A DNA stretch of 64,000 nucleotides from Microbacteriaceae bacterium VKM Ac-2854 (GCA_013205085.1 JABMLH010000008.1:1-64000), one strand, 5' to 3'; positions 16,904 through 25,587 are shown, numbered from the stretch's first letter. Notes: generated by a model not told the origin, from the sequence alone. Numbers and translations: made by a program.

Positions 16904-18247
16904 TCACGGCGAGACAGGCGCCGCCATCGCCGCGATGATCAAGGCGGCGATCTCCGTCTTGGCGATGTCGTTGTGGGATCCTTCGACGGGCGCCTCGATC
17001 GAGATCACCGCGCTGGCGTCGACGTTGTAGAGCTGTCCTGCGGTGAGATCGAACTCGGTGTCCCCGGGGTTCAGCACCAACTCCTGCCACGCCTCCGGCT
17101 CGAGCCCCACGGCGCCGTGAGCCCCCGTCGCACCGTACTTCCCGTCCGGACCCAGGAGCACCGCGCCGGTGATCCGGGAAGCGATCGGATAGTAGGTGCC
17201 GACCGCGTGATCGCTCGTCGAACGGGTCACCAGGATCGGGCCGGAGACGAGACCTTCGTCCAGCAGCGGACTGAAGTAGCCCGACGCTCCGTCCGCGACC
17301 TCGACCTCGAGATCCAGAGTCCACATCGACATCGCTCCCTGGATCAGCGTGAGTGTTCGGACCGGATTGCGCGCACCGCCGAGTTGCTCGCCCATCACCG
17401 CTGCACAGACGACGATGCAGCCGAAACTGTGACCGACCAGGTGCAGGCGCGTCCCTCTCGTCGTCCCGGCCGCCCGTTGGAACGCGGCCAGCATGTGGTG
17501 CACGCCGGACGAGCCGACGACTCGGGCGCGCTTCTTCATCTTCCAGAAGGACGCCTGGCGCACCAGACCCATCAGCCGCCACGATCCCGCTCCACCGAGC
17601 GTCGCCGAGTCGACCACCGTCCCGGCCACTCCGGCTTCCGCCTCGGAGAACTCGGCCAACTGCTCGTACGCGAGTTCCGGGTCCCAGAGTTCCTCATCCG
17701 ATCCGTCCGATGCAACGATGTCGCGGATGTCCAGCAGGTTCTGGAGCACGTCGGGCGCGAGGCCGGCCGGGTCCGCGCCGAGAGCGGATTGCCGCAGCAC
17801 GCTCGTCAACGGCTCGATGAGGGCATCGCGCTGCTCCGCCGTCTCGCCCAGGAGTGCGCAGTAGGACGCAACGGCTTCGTCGATCGGGAGCAGGACCCCT
17901 TCCTGCGGGCCACCGAGCACGGCGCCCCCGAGAGTCACACCGACCTCGTTTCCCCAGGCCTTGCTCGGCCAGTGCACCGCGACGATGAGCGGATGCGGCA
18001 GTCCCCGCTCCGTCAGGACGTTCGCGACGGGGGTCAGCCACTTGTTGTACAGCGCGGGAGCATCGTCGGCGTCTGCGTTCCAACCGTGGCTGACCACGAT
18101 GACCTCCTGCTCCGGCGCTGCGGCGATCTTCGCGACGATGGCATCGATGTCCGAGGCGCCTGAATCGGCGGTCACCGGGGCGCCATCCCTGTCGAAACTC
18201 ACGAGCTCGTAGGACAGGGTCGTTCCGGGTACAACGTGTGTGACCAT
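16904..18247 (-). CDS. Alpha/beta hydrolase paired with a CHAT protease
   Basis: 447 residues, cytoplasmic (no signal peptide). The fold is suggested by the early strand-turn VIVVSHGWNADADD (residues ~48-62, oxyanion-type HGW) and a nucleophile elbow LVGHSFGC with Ser274; the late GSHNDIAKTEI supplies the likely catalytic His. A long insertion between these (~90-260) has acidic and helical stretches. The second of two adjacent ATGs (18247) is taken as the start because GGAGG lies six bases before it; ATG 18250 is too close. It follows the CHAT gene by about 28 bases in the same direction, so the two form one unit. Substrate unknown; a lipase/esterase-like effector or a protease target are both possible. 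Confidence 0.72.
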   Translation of the reverse strand: MVTHVVPGTTLSYELVSFDRDGAPVTADSGASDIDAIVAKIAAAPEQEVIVVSHGWNADADDAPALYNKWLTPVANVLTERGLPHPLIVAVHWPSKAWGNEVGVTLGGAVLGGPQEGVLLPIDEAVASYCALLGETAEQRDALIEPLTSVLRQSALGADPAGLAPDVLQNLLDIRDIVASDGSDEELWDPELAYEQLAEFSEAEAGVAGTVVDSATLGGAGSWRLMGLVRQASFWKMKKRARVVGSSGVHHMLAAFQRAAGTTRGTRLHLVGHSFGCIVVCAAVMGEQLGGARNPVRTLTLIQGAMSMWTLDLEVEVADGASGYFSPLLDEGLVSGPILVTRSTSDHAVGTYYPIASRITGAVLLGPDGKYGATGAHGAVGLEPEAWQELVLNPGDTEFDLTAGQLYNVDASAVISIEAPVEGSHNDIAKTEIAALIIAAMAAPVSP

Positions 18248-18276
18248 CATCGGCCTCCAGTCAGTGACGGGGTGGT

Positions 18277-20262
18277 TCAGAGAAGTGCCGGCTCGAGCCG
18301 GGTGTCGACGTCGCAGATCGAGGTGTACAGCAGCCCGAGCGGAACGCCGTAGACGAGCAGCGAATGCAGTGTCAGCGCACGGAGGGTCCCGCCGACCGAC
18401 TGACCAGCGAAGACCTCCATGAAGAAGGACTGCCCCCAGCTGTCGCCGAAGGTCGCGGGGATGTACGCGTGCGAAGCAACCACTCCCCTGGCGTTCTTCT
18501 GCAAGAAGACGGTGACGAAGTCGAACGTGTCGTTCTGCGCCTGCCGGCCGACCTGGCACGCGTTCAGAACGACGAACGGAGTGCTGTTCCACGGGTCTCC
18601 CGGCGAGGCCTCGGCCGCAGCCAGCCGGTCCAGACTCAGAACACCGGTGCGGCCGGGAGCGAAGGTGAGGCTCATCGCACCGAGTCCTCCGGTCGCGTCG
18701 GCGGACGACGTCGACCCGTGGCAGAAGAAGTACACCAACTCCGGTGGTGCGGGCGCGATCAGGGTGTTCATCGCTTCCCCGCGCCCCACCCCGCTGGAGA
18801 ACACGAAGCGTCCGTTCGCGGAGGCGATGCCCTCGAAGTACTGCCGCTGCCGGGCGACCGCGTCGGTCACGGGCTCGCCCGCCTTCGCGGCGTAGCCGTT
18901 GAACGCCATGGACAGCGACGGGTCGGTCGGCACGGTCGGCGATGCTCCTCGATAGGTCGAGGGGGCCAACTGCTCCACTACGTGACGCACACCCACGAAG
19001 TAGTGCCAATCGACATCGGTTCCGGTGCGGACGGGGCTACCGACGTAGAGCAGACCCCACGGAACGGTCAGCCCCGCGTCCGCCACGATCTGCAATGTGA
19101 GCGGATCCTCCTGGTTCAACACTCCGTGGAGCCAGGTGCCCAGTTCCACCGCGCCGCGGTTGTTCGGGTCCGACAGGAAGAGGCGGCGGAAGAGGTTCAG
19201 ACCCTGCACGGCGAGTTCCATCTTCGATTCCTCGATCGTCGCGAGCCTTTCCGGAGTCGGCTCCTGCGCAGTGAGCCCGAGCAGCGGAGTGACGGTGTTC
19301 CCGCTGAGCGGAGCGTCATCGATGTCGAGCGATTTCGCGAGGATGTCCAGTTGCAGGTAGATCGGCGACGTCGCGCCTCGCATCCCGCTGGCCGGCAGCG
19401 GAAGAACGGCGCTCAGATGCGCCTTGCCCGGACCCAGTGCACTGCATACGATCGAGTCGCCGGCCTTGGCGAGGTGGAGCGAGACGGATCGAGCGGGCGC
19501 GGCGAAGGCCGCGGCCACCGGTCGCCCGTCGAAGAAGACCTTCGGTTCACAGGTCTCGGTGCCCGCGTCGAATTCGATGGTGACGGCAAGACAGAAGTTG
19601 CCACGACGGCGCAGCACGATCCTCAGGGTGCACGGTCCGACGGAGTCGGGGCGGAAGTCGAAGCGCACGATCTGGGGGCGTTTCTCGTTCCGGCGCACTC
19701 GGAGGCGACGAACTCCCTCCTCGACCTCGACGTTCGTCCCGGCGATCTGCAGCGAGAACTCGACGACATCGACGCCGGCCGGGAACACGGAGACGGAGGT
19801 GCTCGCCAGCGCCGAGCGCCTTCGAAGCGCAGAGAAATCGAACGCGACCGTGTACCACTCGTCGGGCTCGAAGCCGGCACCCGGGGGACGGTCCTCGAAC
19901 TCGACGTTCAACCACCGGTGCAACGCCTCGGCCGACGTCTCCTCGTGCGGCACCGGGCCGGCTTCCGAGACTGCGGAGTCGTCGCCGACGAGCAGAGCCC
20001 GGGAAACCTGGTCGACCACCGTAACCATCACGTCCGCGGCGCGCGGATCCTCGACCAGCGCGCGAGCGAAGAGCCGAGAGTTCGACCAGGACGCCGACTG
20101 ATCCGACTGAGACCGGGCCTTCTCCAGCACGTTCCGGAGAAGAAGCCGATCCTTCTTGCGGATCGCCTTCTCCAGTTGCGCATTCTTTCGGCTCGGTTCC
20201 GCAACGATCCGACTCGCTGCGTCGGCGTAGAACCGCGAAGAACCAGCATCGAACGCCACCAT
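18277..20262 (-). CDS. CHAT-domain (caspase-like) protein
   Basis: 661 residues. The C-terminal third (~400-650) is a CHAT domain, a caspase/separase-clan cysteine protease: ELVYFFCHGSTSS carries the catalytic His515 and PFVVLNACQVGRQ the catalytic Cys569, followed by GVVASHAYIPATFG. The N-terminal ~150 residues are charged and helical (LEKAIRKKDRLLLRNVLEKA), and ~150-330 look like two beta-sandwich segments (TVAFDFSALRRRSALASTSV, GPCTLRIVLRRRGNF). ATG 20262 is chosen for the GGGGG-rich ribosome site; a longer start at 20337 adds an Arg-rich stretch that is probably not translated. CHAT proteins are known as effectors in gasdermin and Craspase systems and in many uncharacterised conflict loci. 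The immediate downstream gene encodes an alpha/beta hydrolase, the likely functional partner. Confidence 0.82.
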   Translation of the reverse strand: MVAFDAGSSRFYADAASRIVAEPSRKNAQLEKAIRKKDRLLLRNVLEKARSQSDQSASWSNSRLFARALVEDPRAADVMVTVVDQVSRALLVGDDSAVSEAGPVPHEETSAEALHRWLNVEFEDRPPGAGFEPDEWYTVAFDFSALRRRSALASTSVSVFPAGVDVVEFSLQIAGTNVEVEEGVRRLRVRRNEKRPQIVRFDFRPDSVGPCTLRIVLRRRGNFCLAVTIEFDAGTETCEPKVFFDGRPVAAAFAAPARSVSLHLAKAGDSIVCSALGPGKAHLSAVLPLPASGMRGATSPIYLQLDILAKSLDIDDAPLSGNTVTPLLGLTAQEPTPERLATIEESKMELAVQGLNLFRRLFLSDPNNRGAVELGTWLHGVLNQEDPLTLQIVADAGLTVPWGLLYVGSPVRTGTDVDWHYFVGVRHVVEQLAPSTYRGASPTVPTDPSLSMAFNGYAAKAGEPVTDAVARQRQYFEGIASANGRFVFSSGVGRGEAMNTLIAPAPPELVYFFCHGSTSSADATGGLGAMSLTFAPGRTGVLSLDRLAAAEASPGDPWNSTPFVVLNACQVGRQAQNDTFDFVTVFLQKNARGVVASHAYIPATFGDSWGQSFFMEVFAGQSVGGTLRALTLHSLLVYGVPLGLLYTSICDVDTRLEPALL

Positions 20263-20500
20263 GGTGCGCCCCCGTCTCCCGAAGCCACGCGCCCTCGCGT
20301 GTGTTCTGACCCTGGCGCGTTCTGCGGCCCGCGACAAGAGTGGCCTCGGCGCCCGAGCGCCCCAATGGGAGGCACGAGGCGCACAACGGTGCTGGATAGC
20401 GGACGCGAACTCGGCTCAGACGGATCGTCGACTCCGATGAGCGCTGAGCGGGCGTCTCAGCCGAGACCAGGTCCGAGCCGGTGGAACCGAACGGGCGCGC

Positions 20501-21253
20501 TCACGCGTCGATGCGCTCCGCGGCCCGCCGCGAGCCGACGGGGCGACGCCCGAGCCGCAGGACGAAAAGTTGAGCGAGGAAGCGGGTGCCCTGTCCCAGA
20601 TCCGCCTTCGACACCCCAGCGGTGCGTCGGCCGAAGACGAACGGTACCTCGATCGCCCGAGGCGCGTTCGCCACGAGGATCTCCAGCAGGATCTTGAAGC
20701 CGCGCGGGCGCAGCCGGTCCACGTCGACCGCCCGGGATCGGACCGCGAAGTACCCGGTCATCGGGTCGGACACCGCGCGCAACCGGATCGGGAAGAGCGC
20801 GCGTGCCAGCGCGGTCGCTCCGCGCGATACCAGCCGGCGCACGGGGTTCTCCAGACCGGCGGAGGAGCCGCCGTCGATGTGTCGGGACGCGACCACGAGG
20901 TCGACGTCGCGGGCGTCGCCTGTCGCGACGAGCACGGGGATCAGCTCCGGCGGGTGCTGCAGATCGCCGTCCATCACGATGCACCAGTCGGAGCGGCTCG
21001 ACGCGAGCCCGTCGATCACGGCGCCCGACAGTCCTCCGGTCGCCTGCTCCCGGTGCAACAACCGCACCGGCACCGCGCTCTGAACGGCGGCCCGACGGAT
21101 CACCTCGGCGGTGTCGTCGGTCGAGTCGTCCACGAACAGGATCTCCGTGTTGCGACCGTCGACGCAGGCGCCGATGCGGCGCACCAGTTCCGCGATGTTC
21201 GGCCCCTCGTTGAAGGTCGGCACGATGACGGTGAGCGTGGCGTCATGGGACAT
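20501..21253 (-). CDS. Family 2 glycosyltransferase, polyprenol-phosphate mannose synthase-like
   Basis: 250 residues, a single GT2 catalytic domain. LTVIVPTFNEGPNIAELVRR and ILFVDDSTDD form the nucleotide site, VMDGDLQHPPELIP carries the DxD metal motif, and DPMTGYFAVRSRAV and GFKILLEILV are typical of DPM1/Ppm1 proteins, which transfer mannose from GDP-mannose to polyprenol phosphate. No membrane helices. ATG 21253 has GGAAGCGAG about seven bases upstream. The gene stands alone; a role in mannosylated lipoglycan or protein glycosylation would fit the PIG-V-like enzyme at 31 kb (inference). Confidence 0.86.
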   Translation of the reverse strand: MSHDATLTVIVPTFNEGPNIAELVRRIGACVDGRNTEILFVDDSTDDTAEVIRRAAVQSAVPVRLLHREQATGGLSGAVIDGLASSRSDWCIVMDGDLQHPPELIPVLVATGDARDVDLVVASRHIDGGSSAGLENPVRRLVSRGATALARALFPIRLRAVSDPMTGYFAVRSRAVDVDRLRPRGFKILLEILVANAPRAIEVPFVFGRRTAGVSKADLGQGTRFLAQLFVLRLGRRPVGSRRAAERIDA

Positions 21254-21487
21254 GGGGTGCTCGCTTCCTGAACGTTGTTCGTCCACCTGCTGACCGTAGG
21301 CCGGACGACGACGGCCCGGCTGGGATTCGGGCCAGGTTGTGCGCATCCTCATGGTTCCCGCGGGATTTCCCGGTTCTCCTGCCGCGGCACCGGACCGAGG
21401 CAGTCCGCCGAGTGGAACGACGCGGCCGGGATGCGGGACACTGGAAGCTCCCGTTCCGGTATCGGACGATCCACAGGAGCATCCCCC

Positions 21488-21832
21488 ATGGCCCAGCGCA
21501 TCATCCTCGTCGACGACCTCGACGGCTCGACCATCGTCGACGGACGCGGCGGCACCGTGCGATTCAGTGTCGACGCCGACGAATACGAGATCGACCTGGC
21601 CCTGAAGAATGCGAGCCGGCTGCGCGCTGCGCTGCGCCCCTACATCGACGCCGCGCGGCCCACGTCCGGCACCGTCGCGCCGCGCCGGGTCACCCTTCCG
21701 GCCAGCGCCGGCCGCAAGAGTCCCGAGATGCTGGCCGCGATCCGACACTGGGCGAAGCAGAACGAACTCGATGTGCCCGCCACCGGTCGCATCCCGGCCG
21801 ACATCCAGGCGGCGTTCGACGCGGCGCACTGA
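21488..21832 (+). CDS. lsr2: Lsr2-family nucleoid protein with altered DNA-binding motif
   Basis: 114 residues. The N-terminal oligomerisation domain (QRIILVDDLDGSTIVDGRGG, then VRFSVDADEYEIDLALKNA) and the C-terminal helix-turn-helix-like domain (IRHWAKQNELDVPATGRIPA) have the Lsr2 layout and length. Lsr2 bridges AT-rich, often foreign, DNA and silences it. Canonical Lsr2 has an RGR/QGR hook that enters the AT minor groove; here it reads TGR, and the preceding NG is NE. This may be a paralogue with changed specificity. The gene is monocistronic, and the region upstream (21254-21487, 234 bases) shows no other gene. Confidence 0.9.
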   Translation: MAQRIILVDDLDGSTIVDGRGGTVRFSVDADEYEIDLALKNASRLRAALRPYIDAARPTSGTVAPRRVTLPASAGRKSPEMLAAIRHWAKQNELDVPATGRIPADIQAAFDAAH

Positions 21833-21926
21833 GCCGCGCGGCCTCACGTCAGGTCGCGGTGCGGCCTCGCTCGCTCCGATGCATCCGAAGTCGAGTGATC
21901 CTAGAATCCGTCCTATCGTTACGCGC

Positions 21927-22712
21927 ATGACTCTCGAACGGTGGCGCGCCCGCACCGAGTGGCCCCTCGCCGGTGTGTCCGTGCTCTTCCTCATCGGCTA
22001 CGCGTGGGAGGTGATCGGCGATCTGCACGGCGCCTCCGCCGCCGTGCCGGAAGCCATCATCTGGATCACCTGGGCCGTCTTCGCCGCCGACTACCTGGTC
22101 TGCCTGACCCTCGCCCGACCGCGCGGGAGGTGGTTCATCCGCCACCTGCCCGAGCTGGCGATCGTGGTGCTGCCGGCGCTGCGCCCGCTCCGACTCGTCC
22201 GGGTCGTCGGGCTCGCTTTCGTCTTCGAGCACGCGACTCGGCACGCCCTCCGCGGTCGGGTCGCCGCGTACGCCGCCGTCGGCGCCGTGATCCTCGTGCT
22301 CCTCGCCGCCCTCGCTGTGCTGGATGCGGAGCAGAACGAGCCCGGTGCCAACATCACCTCCTTCGGGGACGCGCTCTGGTGGGCGTTCGTCACCGTGACC
22401 ACGGTCGGCTACGGCGACCAGTTCCCGGTCTCGGTGATGGGACGCATCGTCGCCGTCGCCCTGATGATCGCCGGCATCGCCCTGCTCGGCACCGTAACGG
22501 CAACCATCGCCTCCCTCTTCACCGACCTCGTCGCCGACAAGAACAGCACGGAGGAGAAGATCACCCGCGATCAGATCGCCGAGCTGAGCGCCAAGGTCGA
22601 CCGGCTCACCGAGCTGCTCTCCCGTGCGGAGGGGACGCCAACTCCCGAGTCCGCCCCGAGACTGCCCGGAAGTCTTCTCAGAAATCCCGATTCTGAGAAG
22701 ACCGAGGCCTAG
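21927..22712 (+). CDS. Voltage-gated-type potassium channel
   Basis: 261 residues. An N-terminal set of helices resembles a voltage-sensor module, with PALRPLRLVRVVGLAFVFEH containing spaced arginines. The pore loop is ALWWAFVTVTTVGYGDQFPV, with the K+ selectivity filter TVGYGD at residues ~162-167, followed by the inner helix VALMIAGIALLGTVTATIAS and a C-terminal coiled coil (IAELSAKVDRLTELLSRAEG). Six segments plausible. ATG 21927; a TAGAAT box at 21902-21907 could be the -10 of a short-leader promoter. The two-component regulator begins 10 bases after its stop. Confidence 0.9.
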   Translation: MTLERWRARTEWPLAGVSVLFLIGYAWEVIGDLHGASAAVPEAIIWITWAVFAADYLVCLTLARPRGRWFIRHLPELAIVVLPALRPLRLVRVVGLAFVFEHATRHALRGRVAAYAAVGAVILVLLAALAVLDAEQNEPGANITSFGDALWWAFVTVTTVGYGDQFPVSVMGRIVAVALMIAGIALLGTVTATIASLFTDLVADKNSTEEKITRDQIAELSAKVDRLTELLSRAEGTPTPESAPRLPGSLLRNPDSEKTEA

Positions 22713-22722
22713 GGTGGGCGCT

Positions 22723-23397
22723 GTGAACATCCTTGTCGTCGAAGACGATCCAGCTATGGGAGAGGCCCTCGTCAGCGGCCTCGGAGACGCGGGTTACGAC
22801 GCCGTCCTCGCCAGCAACGGCGTCGATGCCCTCGTCGCCTTCAGCACCACCGATTTCAGCGCCGCGATCGTCGACGTGATGCTGCCGGCCATGTCGGGTT
22901 TCGAGATCTGCCGCCGCATCCGCGAGCAGGGCAAGTCGACCCCGATCATGCTGCTCACGGCGCGCGACGCGATCGAGGATCGCGTCTTCGGTCTCGACGC
23001 CGGGGCCGACGACTACCTCACTAAGCCGTTCGCCTTCACCGAACTCACCGCCCGCCTGCGGGCTTTGCTGCGCCGCAGCCCGTCTCTGATGTCCACCTCG
23101 ATCGACGTGGGCAAGATCACCGTGGACGGATCCAGCATCCGCCGCACCGAAGACGGTTCACGCATCCACGTCAGCCCGAAAGAGCTGGAACTGCTCAAGC
23201 TGCTGATCACACCCGTCGGCTCGGTCGTCACCCGCCAGCGCATCCTCTCCGAGATCTGGGGCGGCGGCGAGGTGATCGACAACAACATCGTCGACCAGTA
23301 CGTCAGCTACTTGCGCAAGAAGCTGCCCGCGGAGGACACCGGGGTCTCGATCGTCACCGTTCGCGGCAAGGGATACTTCCTCCGCCCGTCGGAGTGA
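22723..23397 (+). CDS. OmpR-family response regulator
   Basis: 224 residues: receiver domain (residues 1-~115) with acidic pocket VVEDD, phosphoacceptor Asp51 in AAIVDVMLPAMSGFE, and TKPF Lys; then a winged-helix DNA-binding domain (KELELLKLLITPVGSVVTRQ; QYVSYLRKKL; VRGKGYFLRP). GTG 22723 is chosen from alignment with family N-termini; GTG 22714 is an alternative. It ends in a GTGA overlap with the histidine kinase gene, so the two are translationally coupled. The signal and targets cannot be deduced. Confidence 0.93.
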   Translation: MNILVVEDDPAMGEALVSGLGDAGYDAVLASNGVDALVAFSTTDFSAAIVDVMLPAMSGFEICRRIREQGKSTPIMLLTARDAIEDRVFGLDAGADDYLTKPFAFTELTARLRALLRRSPSLMSTSIDVGKITVDGSSIRRTEDGSRIHVSPKELELLKLLITPVGSVVTRQRILSEIWGGGEVIDNNIVDQYVSYLRKKLPAEDTGVSIVTVRGKGYFLRPSE

Positions 23398-24812
23398 CGC
23401 TGGACGCCGCCGCCCCGCGTCGCGCCCTGTCGATCCGGTCCCGGATCACGATCGGCAGCGTCGCCGTCGCGATGATCCTGTTCGCGGTGGCCGCCGTGGT
23501 GTTCTACCAGGTGGTCTCCTCGATCGTCGACCGCAGCGAGCGCACGATCCTGGTCGGCATCGAGGGCGAGTTGCAGCGCGACATCACCGACGGCGATCCC
23601 CCGCACTTGGAGAGCGCCTCCAACGGTCAGCTCTACCTCGCGATCGCCCCCGACGGCACGATCACCGAGACCACGATGCCGAGCGCACTGAGCACGGCGG
23701 TGCGCGCGGATCTCGCGGATCGGGACACCCCCAGCACCAACGCGCAGTACCTCGATCTCAGCACGGAGCGCGGCCGGTACCTGGTGCGTGTCTCCGCCGT
23801 CGACACCGGCACCGGTGTGTGGACGATCGCGACCGCGCGCGACCAGGCCGCATCGCAGCTGCTGCTGGACGACTTCACGCACGTACTGATCATCGCCGCC
23901 TTCGCGCTGGTGGTGATCTTCGGCGCCGCGTCGTGGGTGCTCACCGGGGCGGCGCTCGCCCCGGTGCGGCGGATGCGCGCCAGAGCGGACGAGTTGAGTG
24001 CGTATCCGGCCGCCGTGGATCAGCTGCCCGTCCGCGGCACCCGAGACGAGTTGGACGAACTCGCGACGACGCTGAACGCCTTCCTGAACCGGCAGACGGA
24101 TTCGATCGCGCGCGAGAAGCAGATGGTCTCGGATGCCAGCCACGAGTTGCGCACCCCGCTCGCCGCGCTCTCCGCGCAGCTGGAGATCGCGCGGCATCGC
24201 GCCGCGGATCCGGCCGCCGTCGAGCGGGTGATCATCGACGCGCAGAAGAGCGTCGACCGCCTGGTTCGGCTGGCGAGCGCGCTGCTGGACATCTCGCGGA
24301 TCGAGAGCCTCTCCGAGCAGCCCACCGCCCACTTCGATGAGCTGGTGGACGAGCTCGTGGGCGCCGTCGACCGCACCCGGCTGATCGCGGCGAACGGCGA
24401 CGTCGAGGTCGACTACGAGATCGACGAACGTCTTCCGGAGCAGCCGTACGGAGTGGCCTCCCCCGACTTCGGTCGGGTGATCGACAACCTCGTGCGGAAC
24501 GCGATCTCGGTGTCACCGCCCGGCGGGATGATCACGGTCTCGCTGCGCCAGGACGGCGATGTGCTGCGCCTCATCGTCGCCGATCAGGGCCCCGGGATGC
24601 CGACGGACTTCATCCCGGTCGCCTTCGACCGCTTCTCCCGCCCGGACGACGCCCGCACCTCCACCGACGGTGGCAGCGGCCTCGGCCTCGCCCTGGTGCA
24701 CTCGATCGTCAGCTCCGCCGCCGGCTCCATCTCCCTGCAGAACCACCGCCCACACGGCCTGACGGTCTCGATCGCCCTCCCCCCGCGCCGCGCGCGCGGC
24801 GAGATCCGCTGA
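23394..24812 (+). CDS. Sensor histidine kinase
   Basis: 472 residues. Two membrane helices (~21-43 and ~163-186) flank an extracellular sensor of about 120 residues. A HAMP region follows, then the dimerisation domain with phosphorylated His250 (VSDASHELRTPLAALSAQLE), and an ATPase domain with N box (FGRVIDNLVRNAISVSPPGG), G1 (VADQGPGMP), F box (FDRFSRPDD) and G2 (GGSGLGLALVHSIV). It partners the overlapping response regulator. No recognisable sensor family name can be given. Transcription probably ends at the dyad immediately downstream. Confidence 0.93.
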   Translation: MTLDAAAPRRALSIRSRITIGSVAVAMILFAVAAVVFYQVVSSIVDRSERTILVGIEGELQRDITDGDPPHLESASNGQLYLAIAPDGTITETTMPSALSTAVRADLADRDTPSTNAQYLDLSTERGRYLVRVSAVDTGTGVWTIATARDQAASQLLLDDFTHVLIIAAFALVVIFGAASWVLTGAALAPVRRMRARADELSAYPAAVDQLPVRGTRDELDELATTLNAFLNRQTDSIAREKQMVSDASHELRTPLAALSAQLEIARHRAADPAAVERVIIDAQKSVDRLVRLASALLDISRIESLSEQPTAHFDELVDELVGAVDRTRLIAANGDVEVDYEIDERLPEQPYGVASPDFGRVIDNLVRNAISVSPPGGMITVSLRQDGDVLRLIVADQGPGMPTDFIPVAFDRFSRPDDARTSTDGGSGLGLALVHSIVSSAAGSISLQNHRPHGLTVSIALPPRRARGEIR

Positions 24813-24813
24813 A

Positions 24814-24847
24814 AATCTCGCGAGATCTCGCGAAATTTCGCGAGATT
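24814..24847. repeat. Triple TCGCGA dyad between convergent genes
   Basis: Arms AATCTCGCGA (24814-24823) and TCGCGAGATT (24838-24847) are perfect inverted repeats. TCGCGA occurs three times, at 24818, 24828 and 24838, exactly 10 bases apart. It starts two bases after the kinase stop and lies 72 bases from the end of the convergent stress-protein gene. It may act as a bidirectional terminator or a protein-binding site. Confidence 0.6.
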
Positions 24848-24918
24848 CGGTGCTGCGGACGAGATGCGCCGCCGCGGCGAGGCACCTCGTCCGCATACGC
24901 GGATCTCGGCGGATGCCG

Positions 24919-25497
24919 CTACGGGCGCTGGCCGTCGGTCGGCTCGTCGCCGCGCACCGGCTCGGCGGCCGGCTCGGTGGGGGCGGACCAGGACGGATGC
25001 ACGGCGGCAGCGGAGGAGCCCGAGAGCAGGTTGCGCGCCTTGTTGCCGACCTCGGGGTCCACCAGCACGGAGTAGCTCGACGCGATCACCTGCATGGTCG
25101 AGGTGAAGTCGCGTCGTCGCCGGCTGATCGCGTGCGTCGCGAGGCCGATCAGCATCCAGAATCCGGCCCCGAGCAGGATGGCCGCGAACATGAACGACCA
25201 GGTGGTGGTCGGCGAGAAGATGATCAGCACGATCGCGATGAAGATGCCGAACCACGCGCCCGAGATGGCTCCGGAGAGCGCGACGCGGCCCCAGGTCAGC
25301 TTGCCGGTGACCCGCTCGACCGACTTCAGCTCGTTGCCGATGATCGACAGCTTCGCCACCGGGAAGTCGGCGCGGGCGAGCACGTCCACCGCGCTCTGCG
25401 CCTCCTCGTAGCTGTCGTACGTCGCCAGCACCTCGCCGCGCGGCATCGTCGGGAACATCTGGCGGTTACGTCCGCCGAACGGCGTCTGCTGAGTCAC
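24919..25497 (-). CDS. General stress protein 17M-like membrane protein
   Basis: 192 residues. The N-terminal ~75 residues form a GSP17M-like ferredoxin-type domain (VLATYDSYEEAQSAVDVLAR, FPVAKLSIIGNELKSVERVT). Two helices follow (VALSGAISGAWFGIFIAIVL, FMFAAILLGAGFWMLIGLA), then a short domain (STMQVIASSYSVLVD) and a disordered Pro/Ala/Glu tail. The biochemical role is unknown; family members respond to stress. It is divergent from the PRC/MgtE-N/CBS gene with a 90-base shared promoter gap. Confidence 0.82.
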   Translation of the reverse strand: MTQQTPFGGRNRQMFPTMPRGEVLATYDSYEEAQSAVDVLARADFPVAKLSIIGNELKSVERVTGKLTWGRVALSGAISGAWFGIFIAIVLIIFSPTTTWSFMFAAILLGAGFWMLIGLATHAISRRRRDFTSTMQVIASSYSVLVDPEVGNKARNLLSGSSAAAVHPSWSAPTEPAAEPVRGDEPTDGQRP

Positions 25498-25524
25498 CTG
25501 GTCATTCTTTCACGCTGCTCCCCT

Positions 25525-25559
25525 CACGGCCTGGGCACTTGCGGCACACGGCCTGGGCA
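25525..25559. repeat. Direct repeat CACGGCCTGGGCA, 22-base period
   Basis: Two identical 13-base copies at 25525-25537 and 25547-25559, start to start 22 bases (about two helical turns), within the divergent promoter gap. The second copy ends 28 bases before the GTG of the 25588 gene. Possible binding site for a dimeric regulator; unassigned. Confidence 0.5.
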
Positions 25560-25587
25560 GCCACCGTGCGGGTCTAAGTTGGTACGC

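Noticed and set aside
18364-20697. Long rightward frame opposite the CHAT gene
   Set aside because: Shadow of the CHAT and glycosyltransferase genes; no start signal and no domain seen.
25525-25559. CRISPR-like repeat
   Set aside because: Only two short copies with a 9-base gap; no array, leader or cas genes.
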